Of a stretch of DNA of 13,690 nucleotides, positions 1 through 6,466 are shown in pieces (position 1 is the stretch's first letter; each line of letters opens with the position of its first letter). Source of the stretch: DASRHY01 sp046765875 (lineage in GTDB: Bacteria; Actinomycetota; Actinomycetes; Propionibacteriales; Kribbellaceae); the NCBI GenBank assembly GCA_046765875.1, contig JBKPSJ010000043.1, forward strand, positions 1 through 13,690, written 5' to 3'. The position numbers and the translations under genes were made by a program. The notes beneath the pieces are model-generated. The model did not search any database. It worked only from the letters and a program-made list of their open reading frames with translations, and was not told the DNA's origin.

Positions 1-116
1 ATCATCACCAGCGTCGCGGCCAGCGCCGCGTCGACGGCGTTGCCACCCTCGGCCGCGACCCGGACCCCGGCGTCGGCGGCCACCTGGTTCGGCGCGGCGA
101 CCGCGACCCTAGCCAT
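1..116 (-). CDS. Gamma-glutamyltransferase family protein, N-terminal fragment
   Basis: The first 38 codons of a protein beginning MARVAVAAPNQVAADAG are present; the rest lies beyond the left edge. The stretch AAPNQVAADAG...AAEGGNAVDAALAATLVM matches the start of gamma-glutamyltranspeptidases, where the xxAGxxxLxxGGNAxDAA block opens the fold. These N-terminal nucleophile enzymes cleave themselves and then hydrolyse or transfer the gamma-glutamyl group of glutathione and related compounds. No signal peptide is visible, so this looks like a cytosolic actinobacterial form. The ATG at 114-116 is 34 nt after the pheT stop and is probably read through from the pheS-pheT transcript; it has no clear Shine-Dalgarno. 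Two earlier ATGs made by a tandem repeat are in other frames and stop after six or seven codons. The catalytic Thr region is outside the window, so activity cannot be judged. Confidence 0.8.
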   Translation of the reverse strand, partial: MARVAVAAPNQVAADAGVRVAAEGGNAVDAALAATLVM

Positions 117-140
117 GATCAACAGCCATGATCAACAGCC
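115..140. repeat. 13-bp tandem duplication between pheT and the gamma-glutamyltransferase start
   Basis: The unit ATGATCAACAGCC occurs twice, at 115-127 and 128-140, and is followed by a further ATG at 141. On the minus strand this puts three ATG codons in three frames just after the pheT stop. The first two open reading frames of only seven and six codons; the third starts the gamma-glutamyltransferase. The copies are identical, which suggests a recent slippage duplication. Confidence 0.85.
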
Positions 141-150
141 ATGTCCACGG

Positions 151-2646
151 TCAGGCCACGCGCTGCACGGCGCCGAACCGGTCCACGACCACCTGGACCG
201 CGGCCTGCCGCGCCTCGGCGACCTCGGCCTCGGTCAGCGTCCGGTCGGCCGCGCGGAACCGCAGCGCGAAGGCGAGTGACGTCTTGCCCTCGCCGATCTG
301 CTCCCCGGTGTAGAGGTCGAACAGCCTGATCGACTCCAGCAGATCCCCCGCGCCCTCGACCAGTGCCGCCTGTACGTCCTCGGCGGCGACCTCGGCGGGC
401 ACGATCAGCGCCACGTCCTCCTTGGCCACAGGGTACGAGGAGAACGGCTGCGCCCCGACCATGTCCGGACCGGCGGCCATCACCTCGTCCAGGTCGAGTT
501 CGGCGGCGCTGGTCCGGGCCGGCAGCCCGAACGCCTGGCATACCTTCGGGTGCAGTTCGCCCGCGTGACCGACGACGGTGCCGTCGGCCAGCACGATCTC
601 GGCACACCGGCCCGGGTGCCATGGCGCGTACTCACCGTTGCGTACGGCAACATCCACGCCGAGCGCGGCGGCAGCCGTACGGGCCACCTGGACCGCGTCC
701 GCCCAGCCGAACGGCTCGGCCTTGCCCCACCAGCCTGGCGGGACCCGGGAGCCGGTCAGCACCACACCCAGGTGCACCGGCTGCTCGGGCAGCGCGGCGT
801 ACACGGCGGCGAGCTCATCGTCCGTGGGTCGCTGCGTGACGGCCGGGATCGGCGCCGTCTTGGCATCTGGGCGCGGCTTGAACACACTGGCCGACAGATA
901 CAGCGCGAGGTCGGTCTGACCGCGCCCGACGTTGCGGGCGGCGGTCCGCAGCAGGCCCGGCAGCAGCGTCGTCTGCAGCCCCGGCTCCTCGTCGGAAAGC
1001 GGGTTGGTCAGCATCACCGTGGCCCGCCGCTGATCCTCGGCCGGCAGCCCGAGCGCGTCGAAGTCGGCCGCGCCGACGAACGGGTACGCGACCACCTCGG
1101 TCAGCCCAGCGCCGACCAGCGCCTGCGCCAGCCGGCGGCGACGCCGCTGCGTGACGGTCAGGCCGTGACCGCCCGGCGCGGCCGGCAGCACCGACGGCAC
1201 CTTCTCGTACCCGTAGAGGCGGATGACCTCCTCGGCCAAGTCGTTCGGGTCCCGAAGGTCGGGCCGCCAGGTCGGCGGTGTGACGATCAGTTCCTCGCCG
1301 GACTCGCCGGAGGCGCGCTTGACCTCGCAGCCGACCGCGGCCAGATGCGTCACCGTCTCGGACACGCTGATCGGCGCGCCGGCCACATTGCGGGCGTGGT
1401 CGACCGGGATCGAGACCGGCTCCGGCGGCACCGAGGTGTCGATCACCGTCTGCGCTGTCTCGATCGTCCCGCCGGCCAGTTCGGCCAGCAGGTCGGCGAC
1501 TCGCTGTGCTGCGTACCAGGGCAGGCCCGGGTCGACGCCGCGCTCCCAGCGCTTCGCGCCCTCGGTGGACAGCTTGTGACGGCGCGACGTGCGCGCGATC
1601 ACGACCGCGTCGAAGTGCGCGGCCTCGATCACGACGTCGGTGGTCGCCGTCGAGATCTCGGTGGACGCGCCGCCCATCACACCGGCCAGCCCGATCGGGC
1701 CGGAGTCGTCGGTGATCAGCAGGTCCTCGGGGTCCAGCTCGCGGGCCTGGTCGTCGAGGGTGACGATCTTCTCGCCGGACTGGGCCCGGCGGACGACGAT
1801 GTCGCCCTGCAATTTGGCCTTGTCGTACCCGTGGATCGGGTTGCCGAGCTCGAGCATCACGTAGTTGGTGATGTCGACCGCGACCGAGATCGGCCGCATC
1901 CCGGCCAGCGTCAGGCGCTGCTGCACCCAGCGCGGCGACGGCCGGGTCGCGTCCACGCCGGTGACCGTGCGCGCCACGAACACCGGGCAGCCGACCGGGT
2001 CCTCGACGCGTACGCCGTACCCGCCGGTCTCGCCGGTGCCGGTCAGCTCCACATCGGCCGGGTCGCGCAGGTCGATGCCGTACGCCGTGGCCGCCTCGCG
2101 GGCGACGCCGCGGATCGACAGGCAGTACCCGCGGTCCGGCGTCACCGCGATGTCGAGTACGTCGTCGCGCAGGTGCAGCAACTCGACCGCATCGTCACCC
2201 GGCTTGGCCTCGTGCTTGCCGAGCACCAGGATGCCGGAGTGGTCGTCGCCCATCCCGAGCTCACGGGTGGAGCAGATCATCCCGTCCGACACGTGCCCGT
2301 ACGTCTTGCGCGCAGAGATCTCGAAGCCACCAGGCAGCACGGCGCCAGGCAGCACCGCCACGATCAGGTCACCGACCACGTAGTTGTGCGCGCCGCAGAC
2401 CACCCAGCGCGGCTCGTCCTCGCCGGCGTCGAGCGAGGTCCAGCGGATGGTCTTGCCGTTGGAGTGCGTCTCGTCCTCGAACGACAGCACCCGGGCCACC
2501 ACCAGCGGGCCCTTGATGTCGTCGCCGACCCGGTGGACGGTCTCGACCTCCAGGCCGGCCCGGAGCAGCCTGTCGGCGACGTCGCGGCCGGTCACGCCTT
2601 CCGGCAGGTCGACGTACTCGCGCAGCCACGACAGTGGGACCCGCAT
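151..2646 (-). CDS. pheT: Phenylalanine--tRNA ligase beta subunit
   Basis: This 831-residue protein is the beta chain of the cytosolic alpha2-beta2 phenylalanyl-tRNA synthetase, which charges tRNA-Phe. It begins MRVPLSWLREYVDLP. Domains in order: the tRNA-binding OB fold at about 40-150 (VCGAHN near 83-88), the B3/4 editing domain at about 210-380 that removes mischarged Tyr, the B5 domain at about 400-475 (ending PPTWRPDLRDPNDLAEE), a synthetase-like core, and the C-terminal ferredoxin-like anticodon-binding domain at about 740-831. The length is normal for bacterial PheT. Its ATG overlaps the pheS stop by one base (TGATG), with GGAG about 7 nt upstream inside pheS, so translation is probably coupled to give matched subunits. 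Identification is secure. Confidence 0.98.
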   Translation of the reverse strand: MRVPLSWLREYVDLPEGVTGRDVADRLLRAGLEVETVHRVGDDIKGPLVVARVLSFEDETHSNGKTIRWTSLDAGEDEPRWVVCGAHNYVVGDLIVAVLPGAVLPGGFEISARKTYGHVSDGMICSTRELGMGDDHSGILVLGKHEAKPGDDAVELLHLRDDVLDIAVTPDRGYCLSIRGVAREAATAYGIDLRDPADVELTGTGETGGYGVRVEDPVGCPVFVARTVTGVDATRPSPRWVQQRLTLAGMRPISVAVDITNYVMLELGNPIHGYDKAKLQGDIVVRRAQSGEKIVTLDDQARELDPEDLLITDDSGPIGLAGVMGGASTEISTATTDVVIEAAHFDAVVIARTSRRHKLSTEGAKRWERGVDPGLPWYAAQRVADLLAELAGGTIETAQTVIDTSVPPEPVSIPVDHARNVAGAPISVSETVTHLAAVGCEVKRASGESGEELIVTPPTWRPDLRDPNDLAEEVIRLYGYEKVPSVLPAAPGGHGLTVTQRRRRRLAQALVGAGLTEVVAYPFVGAADFDALGLPAEDQRRATVMLTNPLSDEEPGLQTTLLPGLLRTAARNVGRGQTDLALYLSASVFKPRPDAKTAPIPAVTQRPTDDELAAVYAALPEQPVHLGVVLTGSRVPPGWWGKAEPFGWADAVQVARTAAAALGVDVAVRNGEYAPWHPGRCAEIVLADGTVVGHAGELHPKVCQAFGLPARTSAAELDLDEVMAAGPDMVGAQPFSSYPVAKEDVALIVPAEVAAEDVQAALVEGAGDLLESIRLFDLYTGEQIGEGKTSLAFALRFRAADRTLTEAEVAEARQAAVQVVVDRFGAVQRVA

Positions 2647-3755
2647 CAGATCTCCATCCCGAACTGGCGGCTGAACCGCACGTCACCCTCGAGCATGTCC
2701 CGCATGTCCTCCACGCCGTTGCGGAACATCAGCGTCCGCTCCAGCCCCATCCCGAACGCGAACCCCGAGTACCGCTCGGTGTCGATGCCGCAGGCGCGCA
2801 GTACTCGCGGGTTGACCACGCCGCAGCCGCCCCACTCGATCCAGCCCTCGCTGCCGCAGGTACGGCACGGCCGGTCCGGGTTGCCGACGGACTCGCCGCG
2901 GCACACGAAACACTTCAGGTCGACCTCGGCCGACGGCTCGGTGAACGGGAAGAAGTTCGGCCGCAGCCGCGACTCCAGCCCTTCGCCGAACATCTGCACG
3001 ACGAAGTGGTCGAGCGTGCCCTTGAGGTGCGCCAGCGAGATGCCCTCGTCGACGACCAGACCCTCGACCTGCATGAAGACCGGCGAGTGGGTCGCGTCCA
3101 GCTCGTCGGTGCGGTACACCCGGCCCGGGCAGATCACATAGATCGGCGGCTCGCGGTCCAGCATCGAGCGGACCTGCACCGGCGAGGTGTGGGTACGCAG
3201 CACCATGCCGGACCCCGGCGGGTCGATGAAGAAGGTGTCCTGCATCTGCCGTGCCGGGTGGTCGGGCTGGAAGTTCAGCGCGTCGAAGTTCAGCCACTCG
3301 GCCTCGACCTCGGGACCCTCGGCGACGTCCCAGCCGAGCGCGGTGAACACGTCGGCGACCTGGTCGGAGATCAGGCTCAGCGGGTGCCGGGCACCCAGCC
3401 GCGGGGTGTGCCACGGCAGCGTGACGTCGATCCGCTCCTCGGCCAGCATCCGCTGCTCGTGCGCGGCCTCGAGTTCGGCCAGCCTGGTCCCGTACGCCTC
3501 GCTGATCGCCTTGCGGGCGGCGCCGATCCGCTGGCCGGCCTCCTTGCGCGCCTGCGGCGGCAGCGAGCCGATCTCCCGGTTCGCCAGCGCCACCGGCGAC
3601 CGGTCGCCGAGATGCCTGAGCCTGGCGTCCGCGAGCGCGGCCAGGTCATGGGCGGTGGCGAACCCGTCGAGTGCCTCGGCCTGCATCCGCTCGATCTCCT
3701 CGGCGTGCAGGGGTGTCACCTCGACCGGGTCGTAGTTCGTGTTAGGGCCCGACAT
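2646..3755 (-). CDS. pheS: Phenylalanine--tRNA ligase alpha subunit
   Basis: This 369-residue catalytic chain forms phenylalanyl-adenylate and transfers Phe to tRNA. The start chosen is the ATG at 3753-3755 (MSGPNTNYDP), preceded by GAGGGGAAGC; the frame is open 37 codons further, but that extension has no ribosome site and is unlike PheS. Residues 20-105 form the N-terminal coiled coil. The class II motif 2 region is PGRVYRTDELDATHSP (210-225) and motif 3 is GFAFGMGLERT (331-341); its Ala333 matches the residue that sets the Phe pocket size in E. coli PheS. Two Cys pairs (C282/C285 and C297/C300) suggest a zinc-ribbon insertion, as in other actinobacterial PheS. A 62-nt gap with no visible terminator separates it from the methyltransferase gene upstream. 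Confidence 0.98.
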   Translation of the reverse strand: MSGPNTNYDPVEVTPLHAEEIERMQAEALDGFATAHDLAALADARLRHLGDRSPVALANREIGSLPPQARKEAGQRIGAARKAISEAYGTRLAELEAAHEQRMLAEERIDVTLPWHTPRLGARHPLSLISDQVADVFTALGWDVAEGPEVEAEWLNFDALNFQPDHPARQMQDTFFIDPPGSGMVLRTHTSPVQVRSMLDREPPIYVICPGRVYRTDELDATHSPVFMQVEGLVVDEGISLAHLKGTLDHFVVQMFGEGLESRLRPNFFPFTEPSAEVDLKCFVCRGESVGNPDRPCRTCGSEGWIEWGGCGVVNPRVLRACGIDTERYSGFAFGMGLERTLMFRNGVEDMRDMLEGDVRFSRQFGMEI

Positions 3756-3817
3756 GCTTCCCCTCGGGGTCTGGCGGTCTTCGCTGCTTTGTTCGCTTCT
3801 GGTGAGTCTATGGATCG

Positions 3818-4639
3818 CTATGTGTGGTTCGTTCGCCGCTGTGCCCGAGCCGATGCGTACAGACACACTGCCGCGGCGGTGGCCAGATTGAGGCTCTCCG
3901 CGTGGCCGTAGATCGGTACTCGCACCACCCGGTCGGCGATCGCGGTGACGGTGCCGGGGAGGCCGTGCGCCTCGTTGCCGAACAGCCAGGCCGTAGGCGT
4001 GGCCAGGCCGTCGGCGTCGGCCAGATCATCCAGGTCGGTGTCGCCGTCTCCGTCGGCGGCGAGCACCTGCAGGCCCTGGTCCCGCCACTGCCCGGCCGCG
4101 CTCTCGACGTCGGCGTCGAGGCTGACCGGTACGTGGAAGACGCTGCCCACGCTGGCCCGTACCGCCTTCGGGTTGTGCGGGTCGACCGACTCGGTCGAGA
4201 ACACCACCGCGTCGGCGCCGGCCGCGTCCGCGGTCCGGATCAGCGTGCCCGCGTTGCCGGGGTCACGCACCTGTACGCCGACCGCGAGTAACCGGGCGTC
4301 GCGGCGTACCGCCTCGCTCAGTGGTACGTCGACCAGCCGGCAGAGCGCGACCACGCCCTGCGACGTCACGGTGTCGGTGACGGCGTCGAGCGCCTGGTCG
4401 TCGACCGGCAGCCACGGGATCGCCGCGGCGCGGGCCAGATTGCGCAGGTCGCGGTACCGATCCTCGGCGCCCGGCGCGGCGTACACCTCGATCACGAGGC
4501 CGGTACGCAGCGCCTCGCGGACAGCCTGCGGGCCCTCGGCCAGGAACCGCCCGGCCTTGGTCCGGAACGCGCGGGTGGCGAGCCGTCGTGCCTGCTTGAT
4601 CCGCGCCGACCGCGGGGTGAGCAGATCCGGGCTCGCCAC
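3818..4639 (-). CDS. TrmH/SpoU-family RNA 2'-O-ribose methyltransferase
   Basis: A 273-residue SPOUT-class enzyme that should transfer a methyl group from S-adenosylmethionine to a ribose 2'-OH in rRNA or tRNA. The N-terminal part (about 12-100, including FLAEGPQAVREAL) is the L30e-like substrate-binding domain. The knotted catalytic domain shows all three family motifs: NAGTLIRTA (129-137), LFGNEAHGLP (219-228) and VPIYGHAESLNLATAAAV (241-258). The GTG at 4637-4639 is preferred because it lies 16 nt after the rplT stop; the frame stays open upstream, but that reading overlaps rplT and is low-complexity Arg/Pro/Ser. The ribosome site is weak, so coupling to rplT is likely. The position beside rplT and pheST suggests an rRNA target, but the exact nucleotide cannot be read from sequence. 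Confidence 0.9.
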   Translation of the reverse strand: MASPDLLTPRSARIKQARRLATRAFRTKAGRFLAEGPQAVREALRTGLVIEVYAAPGAEDRYRDLRNLARAAAIPWLPVDDQALDAVTDTVTSQGVVALCRLVDVPLSEAVRRDARLLAVGVQVRDPGNAGTLIRTADAAGADAVVFSTESVDPHNPKAVRASVGSVFHVPVSLDADVESAAGQWRDQGLQVLAADGDGDTDLDDLADADGLATPTAWLFGNEAHGLPGTVTAIADRVVRVPIYGHAESLNLATAAAVCLYASARAQRRTNHT

Positions 4640-4655
4640 TGCAGCTCTGCTGATG

Positions 4656-5051
4656 TCAGGCGGCCTTGGCGTCGTTCTTCGGCCCGTCGCCGGGCGCCGG
4701 CAGGTGAGCCTTGGCGACCTCGACCAGCGCGGTGAAGGCCTTGGGGTCGCTGACGGCCAGCTCGGCCAGGATCTTGCGGTCGACCTCGACATCGGCGGCG
4801 CGCAGGCCCTGGATGAACCGGTTGTAGGTGATGCCGTTGGTCCGGGCGGCGGCGTTGATCCGCTGGATCCACAGCCGGCGGAAGTCGCCCTTGCGCGCGC
4901 GGCGGTCGCGGTAGGCGTAGACCAGCGAGTGGGCGACCTGCTCCTTGGCCTTGCGGTACAGCCGGGAACGCTGGCCGCGGTAGCCGCTGGCCTGCTCGAG
5001 TACGACGCGACGCTTCTTCTGGGCGTTGACAGCCCGCTTCACGCGTGCCAT
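4656..5051 (-). CDS. rplT: 50S ribosomal protein L20
   Basis: A 131-residue L20, an early 23S rRNA binder needed to assemble the large subunit. The N-terminus MARVKRAVNAQKKRR and the core KGDFRRLWIQRINAAARTNG are characteristic. The extended basic N-terminal arm threads into rRNA and the globular C-terminal half (about 60-118) follows. About a dozen extra residues (APGDGPKNDAKAA) lengthen the usual 118-residue protein. The ATG at 5049-5051 is preceded by AAGGAG with a fairly long 10-nt spacer. In E. coli and Bacillus L20 represses its own operon by binding leader RNA; the hairpin between infC and rpmI would be a place to look for this, but that is inference. Confidence 0.98.
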   Translation of the reverse strand: MARVKRAVNAQKKRRVVLEQASGYRGQRSRLYRKAKEQVAHSLVYAYRDRRARKGDFRRLWIQRINAAARTNGITYNRFIQGLRAADVEVDRKILAELAVSDPKAFTALVEVAKAHLPAPGDGPKNDAKAA

Positions 5052-5099
5052 GAGGTGGGTACTCCTTGTGTTTCGTCTGGAACTGGGGAAGGGCCGCCG

Positions 5100-5294
5100 T
5101 CAGCGGCCGAGAAGCCTCTTGACCTTCTTGGTGAACGCCGCCGGGACGTCGGCGTCGGCCGCCAGCCGGCGGGTCCGGGTGGACGGCTTGCCCTCGAGCA
5201 GGTGCCGGCGGTTGGTCTGCTGCCGGCGCAGCTTGCCCGTGCCCGTCACCTTGACGCGCTTCTTCATCCCCGAGTGGGTCTTCATCTTCGGCAT
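5100..5294 (-). CDS. rpmI: 50S ribosomal protein L35
   Basis: A 64-residue L35, a small basic protein of the large ribosomal subunit. It begins MPKMKTHSGMKKRVKVTGTG and ends KKVKRLLGR; both the length and the Lys/Arg-rich pattern are typical. It lies in the conserved order infC-rpmI-rplT, 72 nt after infC and 48 nt before rplT. The start at 5292-5294 is preceded by GGGCGAG-type purines. Identification is secure. Confidence 0.98.
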   Translation of the reverse strand: MPKMKTHSGMKKRVKVTGTGKLRRQQTNRRHLLEGKPSTRTRRLAADADVPAAFTKKVKRLLGR

Positions 5295-5332
5295 ATCTCG
5301 CCCTTATCTCTTCCTACGTACGTCGTTCGCCG

Positions 5333-5351
5333 CCCGGCCGGCACGGCCGGG
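5333..5351 (-). promoter_or_regulatory. Perfect 8-bp hairpin between infC and rpmI
   Basis: CCCGGCCG at 5333-5340 and CGGCCGGG at 5344-5351 form a perfect inverted repeat around a 3-nt loop. In the minus-strand transcript it is 15 nt after the infC stop and about 38 nt before the rpmI start. No U-run follows, so it is not a classical terminator. It could stabilise or process the mRNA, or take part in L20-dependent control as the infC-rpmI junction does in E. coli. The structure is seen directly; the function is inferred. Confidence 0.5.
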
Positions 5352-5366
5352 TGACGTCCTGCGGTC

Positions 5367-6056
5367 CTACTCCGGGTCCAGGTTGTCGGCCGGGCCCTTC
5401 GGCTTCCTGCCGGCGCCCATGGCCTTCTCCTTCTCCCGGCGCTGCACCTGCTCGGCGCGCTCTGCCCGGTCGGCCTGCTCCTCGGCCTGCCGGTCGGCCA
5501 CGCGCCGCTGCTTTTCTGCCTCGACCTCTGCGCGGGCCTCGGACTTCTTCTTGTGCGGGCCGAGCACCATGATCATGTTCCGGCCGTCCTGGCGCGGGTT
5601 CGACTCGATGAAGCCCAGATCGCTCACGTCCTCGGCGAGCCGCTGCAGCAGCCGGTAGCCCAGTTCGGGCCGGGACTGCTCGCGTCCGCGGAACATGATC
5701 GTGATCTTGACCTTGTCGCCCTGCTTCAGGAACCGGACCACGTGACCCTTTTTGGTCTCGTAGTCGTGCGGGTCGATCTTCGGCCGGAGCTTCATCTCCT
5801 TGATCACGGTGTTGGTCTGGTTCCGGCGCGACTCGCGGGCCTTCTGCGCGGCCTCGTACTTGTACTTGCCGAAATCCATCAGCTTGCAGACCGGCGGCCT
5901 CGCGGTGGCCGCGACCTCGACCAGGTCGAGATCCGCTTCCTGTGCCAGCCGAAGTGCGTCCTCGATCCGTACGATGCCGACCTGCTCACCGTTCGGTCCG
6001 ACCAGCCGTACCTCGGGAACGCGGATGCGCTCGTTGACGCGCAGTTCAGTGGTGAT
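5367..6056 (-). CDS. infC: Translation initiation factor IF-3 (ATC start codon)
   Basis: A 229-residue IF-3, which binds the 30S subunit, keeps subunits apart and checks start-codon pairing. The N-terminal domain contains RVNERIRVPEVRLVGPNGEQ and DLDLVEVAATARPPVCK; a basic linker leads to the C-terminal domain with MKLRPKIDPHDYETK and IMFRGREQSRPELG. A charged Glu/Arg/Lys tail of about 55 residues (probable helix or coiled coil) extends past the conserved core. No in-frame ATG, GTG or TTG lies near the family's N-terminus. The ATC at 6054-6056 follows AGGAGG by 4 nt and gives I(M)TTELRVNERIR, the expected end. IF-3 genes are known to use AUU/AUC-type starts so that high IF-3 suppresses its own translation. 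A longer frame upstream to 6212 runs through the structured leader and is rejected. Confidence 0.95.
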   Translation of the reverse strand: MTTELRVNERIRVPEVRLVGPNGEQVGIVRIEDALRLAQEADLDLVEVAATARPPVCKLMDFGKYKYEAAQKARESRRNQTNTVIKEMKLRPKIDPHDYETKKGHVVRFLKQGDKVKITIMFRGREQSRPELGYRLLQRLAEDVSDLGFIESNPRQDGRNMIMVLGPHKKKSEARAEVEAEKQRRVADRQAEEQADRAERAEQVQRREKEKAMGAGRKPKGPADNLDPE

Positions 6057-6066
6057 GGGTCCTCCT
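6054..6066 (-). promoter_or_regulatory. infC ribosome binding site and rare ATC start
   Basis: On the minus strand AGGAGG (6066-6061) is followed by ACCC and then ATC (6056-6054). The full Shine-Dalgarno match decides the start, since no standard start codon is available in frame. The 4-nt spacer is slightly short. Confidence 0.8.
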
Positions 6067-6098
6067 GGATTGTTCTTGGTTGTACGTGCGTGCGCCGC

Positions 6099-6178
6099 CC
6101 GGAGGTCTTCGCGGCAGGGGTCCCTCAGATAAGGACCGCCCGCATGACGAAGGCCTCCGCGCGATCCACACGGAGGCC
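6099..6178 (-). promoter_or_regulatory. Structured infC leader with alternative CCTCC/GGAGG pairings
   Basis: Transcript order on the minus strand: segment 1 GGCCTCCG (6178-6171); segment 2 CGGAGGCC (6159-6152), perfectly complementary across an 11-nt loop; a mini-ORF; segment 3 CCTCCGG (6105-6099); segment 4, the infC AGGAGG (6066-6061). Segment 2 can pair with 1 (8 bp) or with 3 (CGGAGG/CCTCCG). Segment 3 can also pair with 4. A further small stem, GGTCC/GGACC (6137-6133 with 6123-6119), surrounds the mini-ORF stop. GGTCCT (6137-6132) can instead pair with AGGACC (6063-6058) between the infC Shine-Dalgarno and start. Complementarity is seen directly; the switching role is inferred. No U-run is present, so control would be translational. 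Confidence 0.45.
6125..6145 (-). CDS. Possible six-codon leader peptide MRAVLI upstream of infC
   Basis: ATG CGG GCG GTC CTT ATC TGA encodes MRAVLI. It has a strong GGAGG (6158-6154) placed 8 nt before the ATG, better than many genes in this window. That GGAGG lies in the 3' arm of the perfect hairpin at 6152-6178, so folding would hide it. Ribosomes translating this ORF would open the small stem around its stop codon and the segment able to pair beside the infC start. Translation is not proven; short ORFs with a chance ribosome site occur, and conservation in related infC leaders would decide. Confidence 0.35.
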   Translation of the reverse strand: MRAVLI

Positions 6179-6466
6179 CAGATTCCCTGGCCGGCACCGT
6201 CCTGGCGGACAATACCGGCGACCGGCGACTCGGTAGCCCGAACCGCCGATGTGACCGGGACCCGACGACCTCGCGGTCGGTGCGGGTGGGAGGTGGTCCT
6301 CCGCTTTGACCGGAACCATTGGCGCCCCTGATTCATTCCATGGGACATCGCCGGACCCGATCGGTCGCGCGCCAAGCGTAACAGGATCACCGACCCCGCC
6401 ACCACTCGACCACTACTTGGCCACCACCGGGCCACCACTCGGCCGCACGGCGACGAGGATGTCGGG
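6179..6466. other. Divergent intergenic region between infC leader and the membrane-protein gene
   Basis: About 290 nt with no credible gene. It must hold the promoter of the infC operon (minus) and of the gene at 6467 (plus). On the minus strand two weak -10-like hexamers fit TANNNT: TACGCT (6380-6375) and TATTGT (6214-6209). Neither has a convincing -35. I could not choose between them or assign a plus-strand promoter. Confidence 0.4.
6398..6441. repeat. Three direct repeats of GCCACCAC(T/C)(C/G)G
   Basis: GCCACCACTCG occurs at 6398-6408 and 6431-6441, with a variant GCCACCACCGG at 6420-6430. They lie upstream of the membrane-protein start and near a candidate minus-strand infC promoter, so they could bind a regulator. 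They could also be simple low-complexity drift. Confidence 0.5.

Noticed and set aside
550..3141. Open plus-strand frame of 863 codons antisense to pheT and the end of pheS
   Set aside because: It is Arg/Ala/Gly/Asp-biased with no recognisable motif and is the mirror of a high-GC gene with strong third-position bias. pheT and pheS on the other strand are certain.
3756..3866. 37-codon upstream extension of pheS
   Set aside because: A GAGGGG ribosome site directly precedes the ATG at 3755 and the extension does not resemble PheS.
6057..6212. N-terminal extension of infC to an ATG at 6212
   Set aside because: It would translate the hairpin leader into non-conserved sequence, lacks a ribosome site, and the AGGAGG sits at the ATC instead.
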